Below, in pieces: positions 58,922-64,000 of a stretch of DNA of 64,000 bases. A program made the position numbers and the translations under genes. Numbering within the stretch: the first letter of the stretch is position 1; each line of letters starts with the position of its first letter. Source of the DNA: Haloarcula taiwanensis (GTDB lineage: Archaea; Halobacteriota; Halobacteria; Halobacteriales; Haloarculaceae); contig CP019154.1 in NCBI GenBank assembly GCA_002844335.1, positions 1,364,001-1,428,000 on the forward strand, in the 5' to 3' direction. The notes beneath the pieces are model-generated. The model had not been told where the DNA came from. It searched no databases and saw nothing but the letters and a program-made list of their open reading frames with translations.

Positions 58922-59647
58922 TCAGCCCGCCGTGGCCGTCCGGTTCTCCAGCCAGGCGTCGTAGGCCGATTGGTTCTTGACGACAACAGTGGCGTCCATC
59001 TTGCTGTGGCCGGCCCCGCACATCTCGGCGCAGTACAGCCGGTACTCGCCGGGGTCAGTGGCGCGCGTTCTGGCTGTCATCGTCCGGCCGGGGAAAATAT
59101 CCTGTTTGACGCCCAGTTGCGGGATGTAGATCGCGTGAATCACGTCCGTCGTTTGCAGCCTGAACGTGACGTTCCTGTCCGCGGGAAGGACCAGCCGTTC
59201 TTCAGTCGTGACGTTCGCCTCTGCGTAGGAGAACTCCCAGCCCCACTGGTAGGCGAGCACGTCTATCTCGGTGTCGTCCGCGAAGGCGTCGTCCCCGTCG
59301 GCGGCCTGGGCCGCCGCGGGCGTGATGTAGGGGTTCGCCATCACCACGAACGCCGAGACGCCGACGAAGACGAGTATCGCGCCCGTCGCGGCCGTCCAGG
59401 TCACCTCTAGCGCCGGGTCGTCGACCGTCGGTTGCGGGTCGTCGTTGTTCCGGAACCGGTAGATCACGTACACGAGCGTGAGTTCGACGAACAATGTCAG
59501 CGGCAGAGCGACGTACAGGAGCTGTTCGTTGAGGTCGTCGATAGCCGCCCTGTTGACCGACTGCGCTGTGGCCGGCGCAGCAAGTAGCGAGAGTCCGACC
59601 ACGACAAGACTTGCCTGTATCACGCGCCGTCGGAGACGCATTGTCAC
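58922..59647 (-). CDS. coxB: Cytochrome c oxidase subunit II
   Basis: The 241-residue protein has a signal peptide (LVVVGLSLLAAPATAQS), two membrane helices (LLYVALPLTLFVELTLVYVI; GAILVFVGVSAFVVMANPYI) and the CuA domain: WGWEFSYAEANVTTEE, VIHAIYIPQLGVKQDIFPGR and CAEMCGAGHSKMDATVVV, with the two Cys, His and Met that hold the dinuclear copper. It takes electrons from halocyanin or cytochrome and passes them to subunit I. Start is at 59647 or two codons inside (59641). It is divergent from coxA. Confidence 0.94.
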   Translation of the reverse strand: MTMRLRRRVIQASLVVVGLSLLAAPATAQSVNRAAIDDLNEQLLYVALPLTLFVELTLVYVIYRFRNNDDPQPTVDDPALEVTWTAATGAILVFVGVSAFVVMANPYITPAAAQAADGDDAFADDTEIDVLAYQWGWEFSYAEANVTTEERLVLPADRNVTFRLQTTDVIHAIYIPQLGVKQDIFPGRTMTARTRATDPGEYRLYCAEMCGAGHSKMDATVVVKNQSAYDAWLENRTATAG

Positions 59648-59773
59648 ACTGTACCAATTCGCATGTCAAATAACTTGCCCAAGCCACGGACATAGAGGCC
59701 GTTACTGCTACGGACCCAAGCCCCCTGCGTAGTTTTATGACCGTGGGCCTGTCAGAAAGTGGTAACGTATAGC

Positions 59774-59824
59774 ATGACTGACCGAGCACTCGTCCCGGCG
59801 TGCCGAGCCACAGACAGATGCTGA
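59774..59824 (+). other. Upstream ORF overlapping the coxA start
   Basis: The first ATG after the coxA TATA-like TTTTATG (59733-59739) opens a 16-codon frame (MTDRALVPACRATDRC) that stops with TGA at 59822-59824. The ATG at 59818 in the coxA frame overlaps that stop (ATGCTGA). It may couple or dampen coxA translation, or may mark a wrong start or a frameshift. Confidence 0.45.
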
Positions 59825-62100
59825 ACAGGGCTATCGTCGAGGGGACCGCCCTGGCCGTGCTGGCGCTGGCGGTGCTTCTTCTGTGGCTCCGGGAGCGGCA
59901 GAAAGCACGACCGGAGAGCGACGGCGGCTACACGACCCGAGAGGAGATTGAATTCGAAATCGGTCGACTCCAGTCTGAAGTGTACCGCTGGCTGACGACA
60001 ACGGACCACCGGGATATCGGTCTGCTCTACATCGCGTTCGGCACTGCCGCCGGTCTATGGGGCGGTGTCGACGCGATGATGCTCCGGACAGAACTGCTGA
60101 CGCCGCCGGCGGACATCTGGACGCCGGAAACGTACAACGCGCTGTTTACAACGCACGGGCTGACGATGCTGATATTCTTCGTCCTGCCCGTGTTCTTTGG
60201 CATCGGGAACTACGTCCTGCCGCTGCTCATCGGGGCCGACGATATGGCATTTCCGCGGGTCAACGCCGTCGGGTTCTGGCTCTTGCCCCCGGCGCTGCTG
60301 CTCGTCCGGATGGGCCTCCTGATTCAGGTGCTCGGCCAGGTGCTGAATCTGGTCCTCCCGGCCGACGCCATCCGGTTTTTCCTCACGATGCGGGAGGTGA
60401 GCGTCGGCTGGACGCTGTACGCCCCGCTGTCGGTCCAGCAACCGAACCCACAGATTGACCTGCTGTTGCTCGGCTTGCATCTCTCCGGCATCGCCACCAC
60501 GGTCGGAGCCATCAACTTCATCACCACAATCGTCTACGAGCGCGGTGAGGGCGTCAGCTGGGCAAATCTCGACATCTTCTCGTGGAATATGCTTGTCACA
60601 AGCGGGATTGCGCTGTTCGCCTTCCCGCTGCTCGGGAGCGCTCTCGTGATGCTCCTGCTCGACCGAAACCTCGGGACGGCCTTCTTCGCCACCGAGGGCG
60701 GCGGTGCCATCCTCTGGCAACACCTGTTCTGGTTCTGGGGCCACCCCGAAGTGTACATCCTCTTTCTCCCGGCGACGGGGCTGATGAGCCTCATCCTGCC
60801 GAAGTTCGTCGGCCGCAAACTGTTCGGCTACCAGTTCATCGTCTACTCGACGCTGGGGCTCGGCGTCCTCTCCTTTGGCGTCTGGGCCCATCACATGTTC
60901 ACGACAAGTGCTGACCCGCGGGTCAAACTCTCCTTTATGGCCGTCTCCATCGCCATCGCCGTCCCGAGCGCCATCAAGGTGTTCAACTGGATCACGACGA
61001 TGTGGGAAGGGGACATCCGGCTGACTGCGCCATTTATTCTGTGTGCCGGCGGCATCGGGACGTTCATCGTCGGCGGCGTCACCGGCGTGTTCCTCGCCGT
61101 CATCCCCGTCGACATCCTCTATCACGGGACCTACTACGTCGTCGGGCACTTCCATCTCATCGTCGTCGGTATCATTCCGTTCCTGATGATCGCCGCGAGC
61201 TACTACTGGTACCCGCTCATCACCGGCCGGTGGTACGACACGCGGCTGGCGCGGTTCCAGTCGCTGCTCATCGTCTTTGGCTCGTTCGTGACGTTCATGA
61301 CGTTGCTGGTCATCGGCGGGCTGGGGCTCCCGCGGCGGCAGGCCATCTACCCGCCGGAGTACCAGTTCGCCCAGCAGATTGCGACGGTGGGCGGCTACGT
61401 CATCGGCCTGAGCGCCCTGCTGTGGCTGTACAACATGCTCGTCTCCTACTGGCGGGGGACGCCCGTGACGACGACGGACCCGTGGGGGCTGAAGGCGACG
61501 AACCAGTTCACCCGCGAGTGGCAGTGGTTCGAACAGCGGCTGATGGACAAGTACGACATGGAGCCGACGGAGCCGGAGACGACGCGGCGCTCCTACGCCC
61601 CTGAAGCCGAACCGACTGGGCTGGCCGGCGGCGTCGGCACCGTCGCCCAGACGGTCTCTCGGAACGCCTGGATGGCCGCAGCCGGCGGCTTCGTCGGGAC
61701 AGTCCTGATGAGTGGCGGACTTATTACAGCGATACTCATCGGCGTCCTCGACCCCGTCTCGTTCGGTGAAATCGCCGAACTGGTCGGACTGCCCGCGAGC
61801 CCGGCCATCGGCGCAGTCCTGTTCCTCATCGGCGGGACCGTCACCTGGCCGCTCCTGTTCCTTGCGTTCTCCGACTACCTCCCCGGTCGCCTGCTGTTCG
61901 AAACCGGGCTGGTGTTTGCGACGCTCATCTCCAGCGGGTTCGCCATCGCCTTCTACACCGGCCAGAGCGGGCTCGCGTTCGTCGGCTACCTCACCTTCGT
62001 CGTCGTCTCCCACTGGGCGTACGGCATCGGGCTGACCGTGACCTTCCAGTATCTCAAATCGGACGAGGTGCTACAGACCCGGACCGATGGGGGCGGCTGA
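59800..62100 (+). CDS. coxA: Cytochrome c oxidase subunit I with extended C-terminus
   Basis: The protein has 766 residues from a GTG at 59800 (or 760 from the ATG at 59818). Haem-copper oxidase landmarks: FTTHGLTMLIFFVLPVFFGI (haem a His), LFWFWGHPEVYILFLPATGL (CuB His and Tyr), SFGVWAHHMFTT (His-His) and YYVVGHFHLIVVGI (haem ligands). An extra N-terminal helix precedes the core. After about residue 620 come four more membrane helices (VGTVLMSGGLITAILIGVLD, AIGAVLFLIGGTVTWPLLFL, GLVFATLISSGFAIAFYTGQ, GYLTFVVVSHWAYGIGLTVT) that ordinary subunit I (about 550 residues) lacks. It reduces oxygen and pumps protons. Confidence 0.93.
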   Translation: MPSHRQMLNRAIVEGTALAVLALAVLLLWLRERQKARPESDGGYTTREEIEFEIGRLQSEVYRWLTTTDHRDIGLLYIAFGTAAGLWGGVDAMMLRTELLTPPADIWTPETYNALFTTHGLTMLIFFVLPVFFGIGNYVLPLLIGADDMAFPRVNAVGFWLLPPALLLVRMGLLIQVLGQVLNLVLPADAIRFFLTMREVSVGWTLYAPLSVQQPNPQIDLLLLGLHLSGIATTVGAINFITTIVYERGEGVSWANLDIFSWNMLVTSGIALFAFPLLGSALVMLLLDRNLGTAFFATEGGGAILWQHLFWFWGHPEVYILFLPATGLMSLILPKFVGRKLFGYQFIVYSTLGLGVLSFGVWAHHMFTTSADPRVKLSFMAVSIAIAVPSAIKVFNWITTMWEGDIRLTAPFILCAGGIGTFIVGGVTGVFLAVIPVDILYHGTYYVVGHFHLIVVGIIPFLMIAASYYWYPLITGRWYDTRLARFQSLLIVFGSFVTFMTLLVIGGLGLPRRQAIYPPEYQFAQQIATVGGYVIGLSALLWLYNMLVSYWRGTPVTTTDPWGLKATNQFTREWQWFEQRLMDKYDMEPTEPETTRRSYAPEAEPTGLAGGVGTVAQTVSRNAWMAAAGGFVGTVLMSGGLITAILIGVLDPVSFGEIAELVGLPASPAIGAVLFLIGGTVTWPLLFLAFSDYLPGRLLFETGLVFATLISSGFAIAFYTGQSGLAFVGYLTFVVVSHWAYGIGLTVTFQYLKSDEVLQTRTDGGG

Positions 62101-62103
62101 CAG

Positions 62104-62625
62104 ATGAGCGACGGCGCTGACTCGTTTGTGTTCCAGTATCTCGCGCCCTTCGTCGGCGTCCTGCTCATCGCAGTCGGTATCGCCGGAGCCGTGCCCGGCG
62201 GCTACGCAATTATCGAACCGGAGCTGGAGAACTGCGGAAACCCGACTATCGGCGTGGAAGGGCCGGAGGAGACCGCCGAGCGGTTCGGTGGGGACGAGGG
62301 GCCGCGGCTCCCACAGGTAACCTTCGAAGACCTCTCTTCGGCAGAGCAGACGGCGTTTCTGACGGCTGTAGACGACCCGGTCGGTGAGGAACAAGTCGTC
62401 GGTAGCGTACCCAACGCCGATGCTTTCCGTCGCGGGTCTATCGTTACCTACGAGGGCGAGCGGTACTACGTTACTCTCGTCGCCGAGAACACCTGTTTCG
62501 CGGCCGCGCCGCTCCAGTTTCCGCTCGGCGTGTTCGCCATTGCGCTGGGCTTTCTCGGCATCTTGGCCCCGCCCCTGTACCGGCGACTGGTGCGGCTAGA
62601 ACAGCGGGCCGGCCGGTCGAAGTAG
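62104..62625 (+). CDS. Unknown two-helix membrane protein in the cox operon
   Basis: The 173-residue protein starts three bases after coxA. It has a membrane helix near the start (YLAPFVGVLLIAVGIAGAVP), an external domain with PQVTFEDLSSAEQTAFLTAV and a late Cys (ENTCFAAAP) that may pair with the early Cys (ELENCGNP). A second helix (LGVFAIALGFLGILAPPLYR) and a basic tail follow. It has no known oxidase motif. Its tight position behind coxA suggests an accessory or assembly role. Confidence 0.75.
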   Translation: MSDGADSFVFQYLAPFVGVLLIAVGIAGAVPGGYAIIEPELENCGNPTIGVEGPEETAERFGGDEGPRLPQVTFEDLSSAEQTAFLTAVDDPVGEEQVVGSVPNADAFRRGSIVTYEGERYYVTLVAENTCFAAAPLQFPLGVFAIALGFLGILAPPLYRRLVRLEQRAGRSK

Positions 62626-62647
62626 CGACCATACACTCGGCGTTCAT

Positions 62648-63463
62648 TCAGAGCGCAGCGCCGACGTAGAGGACGACAACGAGGACCACCCACACGAGGT
62701 CGACGAAGTGCCAGTAGAGCGACGTGGTCCGGATAGCCGTGTCCCGCTCGGGCGTGTAGTGGCCCCGGAGCGCGCGACCGAACGCGATACCGAGCAGCAG
62801 GACGCCGAGCGCGACGTGCAGGCCGTGGAGGCCGGTCAGGCCGTAGAACGCGCTCCCGAACGCCCCCGAGCCGATGCCGAAGCCCTCCACGGCAACGAAC
62901 TCGTAGTACTCGTACACCTGTCCGCCGAGGAAGACGACGCCGAGCGCGAGCGTCACCCCGAGCAGGCCGAGGAACCGCTTCCGGTTTCCGTCTTCGAGTG
63001 CCTCATGCCCGTAGTGGAGCGTCACACTGCTAGCGAGAAGTAGCGCCGTGTTGACGACCACGAGCGAGCCGAGCAGCGGCGGGAGGTGGGCCGGCGGCCA
63101 CGACCCGGCCCGGATGACGGCGTAGTAGACGAAGCCAGCGGCGAACGTCGCCACGTCGGAGACGAGGAACAGGATCATCGTCGTGGCGTACAGGTCTGCG
63201 CTGGAGTCTCCGGGCCGCTGCAGGTAGTCGGCGATGAACGCCTCGTTGGCCCAGCCAGCGAGCCCCGCGACGAGACCGCCCGCGCCGAGTACGCCTAGCG
63301 CGAGCGGGACTACGGTCGGAACCAGGTCCAGCCCGACGAACACCAGACCAACGCTCAGATACAGCGACGCGGCACCGATTGCAGCGACGAGCGGCCATCG
63401 ACTCCGGTGTTCGTGGCCGTCTTCGGCGACGTGTTCGGTTCCCGTCTCCGTCGAACCAGCCAT
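62648..63463 (-). CDS. coxC: Cytochrome c oxidase subunit III
   Basis: The 271-residue protein has seven hydrophobic segments. Subunit III features are clear: FFSAGFVYYAV-like ATFAAGFVYYAVIRAGSWPP, SSVTLHYGHEALEDGNRKRF, LGLLGVTLALGVVFLGGQVY, YEYYEFVAVEGF, FYGLTGLHGLHVALGVLLLG and TTSLYWHFVDLVWVVLVVVL. It is read convergent to the unknown membrane gene, so subunit III is on a separate transcript. An acidic His-rich N-terminus precedes the first helix. The start at 63463 (MAGSTETGTEH) is preferred. Confidence 0.94.
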   Translation of the reverse strand: MAGSTETGTEHVAEDGHEHRSRWPLVAAIGAASLYLSVGLVFVGLDLVPTVVPLALGVLGAGGLVAGLAGWANEAFIADYLQRPGDSSADLYATTMILFLVSDVATFAAGFVYYAVIRAGSWPPAHLPPLLGSLVVVNTALLLASSVTLHYGHEALEDGNRKRFLGLLGVTLALGVVFLGGQVYEYYEFVAVEGFGIGSGAFGSAFYGLTGLHGLHVALGVLLLGIAFGRALRGHYTPERDTAIRTTSLYWHFVDLVWVVLVVVLYVGAAL

Positions 63464-63537
63464 GCGGGTCTGTAGCACCGGGGCTGGTAAAACCGTACCC
63501 CCGCGGCTGACACATCCATCGCCGGACTCACCCGAAT

Positions 63538-63544
63538 CTTTATC
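63538..63544 (+). promoter_or_regulatory. TATA box of bioB
   Basis: CTTTATC lies 25-31 bases before the GTG at 63569. This supports a leaderless mRNA starting at or next to the GTG. Confidence 0.55.
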
Positions 63545-63568
63545 AGACCGTCAACCGACACCGAGAGT

Positions 63569-64000
63569 GTGGTTTACGAGACGGGCAACCAAACGGTAGA
63601 CGACGCCGTCGCCCGCGTGCTTGACGGCGAACGCCTCGACCGCCGGGACGGGCTAGCACTCATCGCACAGCCGGTCGACGACCTGGCGGCCGGGGCCGAC
63701 TACGTCCGCACGCAACTGGGCGACGACACGGTTGATGCGTGTTCAATCGTAAACGCCAAAGCCGGCAACTGCGCGGAAGACTGTGGCTTCTGCGCCCAGT
63801 CGGTCCACTTCGACACCGGCATCGACAACTACGGCTTCCTCGGCCCCGAGAAGATACTGGAGGCCGCACAGCGGGCAGAGCGCGACGGCGCACAGCGGTT
63901 CGGAATCGTCGTCGCCGAGAAGGGCGTCTCGAAGGAGAACCGCCCGGAGGAGTGGGAGGAGGTCCTCGAAGCCATCCGCCTCGTCCGTGACGAGACGGAC
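63569..64000 (+). CDS. bioB: Biotin synthase, N-terminal part (cut by window edge)
   Basis: From the GTG at 63569 the frame runs open for 144 codons to the edge. It reads MVYETGNQTVDDAVARVLDG, then DACSIVNAKAGNCAEDCGFC and AQSVHFDTGIDNYGFLGPEK. The CxxxCxxC of radical SAM proteins is in GNCAEDCGFCAQS, exactly as in BioB. It inserts sulfur into dethiobiotin. The rest (about 200 residues) lies outside. No other bio gene is visible. Confidence 0.93.
   Translation, partial: MVYETGNQTVDDAVARVLDGERLDRRDGLALIAQPVDDLAAGADYVRTQLGDDTVDACSIVNAKAGNCAEDCGFCAQSVHFDTGIDNYGFLGPEKILEAAQRAERDGAQRFGIVVAEKGVSKENRPEEWEEVLEAIRLVRDETD

Noticed and set aside
60055-62013. 652-residue open frame on the minus strand
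   Set aside because: Antisense of coxA; the translation is charged and repetitive without domain character.

Overview
The window is high-GC archaeal DNA, almost certainly from a haloarchaeon (class Halobacteria). The gene set and protein style fit Haloarcula or a close relative, but I cannot fix the genus from sequence alone. Reasons: very acidic proteins (many Asp/Glu, few Lys), archaeal transcription factors (TFE, a TFB-like mini-protein, MBF1), a Nop5-fibrillarin pair, a Trm56 methyltransferase, a Cdc48/VAT-type ATPase, Tat lipoproteins, a PGF-CTERM protein, and TTTTAT-like TATA boxes about 25-30 bases before start codons (leaderless genes). Genes are dense on both strands. I see no insertion sequence, CRISPR array or rRNA.

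Layout. 1-15.4 kb: an M42 peptidase (cut by the window edge), a zincin-2 metalloprotease, an alkaline-phosphatase-superfamily enzyme, Cdc48, a DUF4349 lipoprotein, a nitrilase/SRPBCC pair, several small haloarchaeal proteins, a broken LEA-2 gene, AbrB-PhoU, an ATP-NAD-kinase-like protein, a CinA-like protein, tRNA-Glu(CTC) and a membrane-anchored winged-helix protein. 15.6-21.1 kb: a branched-chain amino acid ABC transporter (livH-livM-livG-livF, with the binding protein gene convergent to them). 21.2-25.7 kb: superoxide dismutase, photolyase, enoyl-CoA hydratase, an Lrp-like regulator and small proteins. 25.9-36.0 kb: a menaquinone locus, menF-menD and menB on plus and menE-menC-menA on minus, with a DnaJ-membrane protein, a small regulator and an NRDE protein between them; no menH is seen. 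36.1-40.7 kb: an acyl-CoA ligase and a hybrid sensor kinase with a full LOV photoreceptor signature. 41-48 kb: a PGF-CTERM protein, a DUF2797 protein, a PEBP protein, a sugar epimerase, a DsbA-like lipoprotein with trm56, and a sulfatase-like protein with dihydrofolate reductase. 48.3-54.6 kb: TFE, DUF2110, a DUF5803-like lipoprotein, Nop5, fibrillarin, GshA, a regulator, CoaD and a mini-TFB. 54.7-55.4 kb: two tRNA-Leu genes in opposite orientation around a small gene. 55.5-64 kb: MBF1, acyl-CoA dehydrogenase, a HAD phosphatase, PanB, a cytochrome oxidase locus (subunits II, I and III plus an unknown membrane protein) and the start of bioB.

How the parts work together: the men genes make menaquinone and the cox genes form a terminal oxidase, so the window carries two pieces of the respiratory chain. 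CoaD and PanB belong to coenzyme A synthesis; the ligase, acyl-CoA dehydrogenase and enoyl-CoA hydratase use CoA. TFE, the mini-TFB, MBF1, Nop5 and fibrillarin form an information-processing group. SOD, photolyase, GshA (gamma-glutamylcysteine) and the LOV kinase fit life in bright light with oxygen.

I find no clear new defence or mobile system. The points most worth a second look are the LOV kinase, the paired ACACCGGTRT sites before the liv operon, the MenE that lacks the usual A10 lysine, the LEA-2 gene remnant, the hairpin-rich gap after cdc48, the upstream ORF overlapping the coxA start, and the inverted tRNA-Leu pair with loose T-arm-like fragments.
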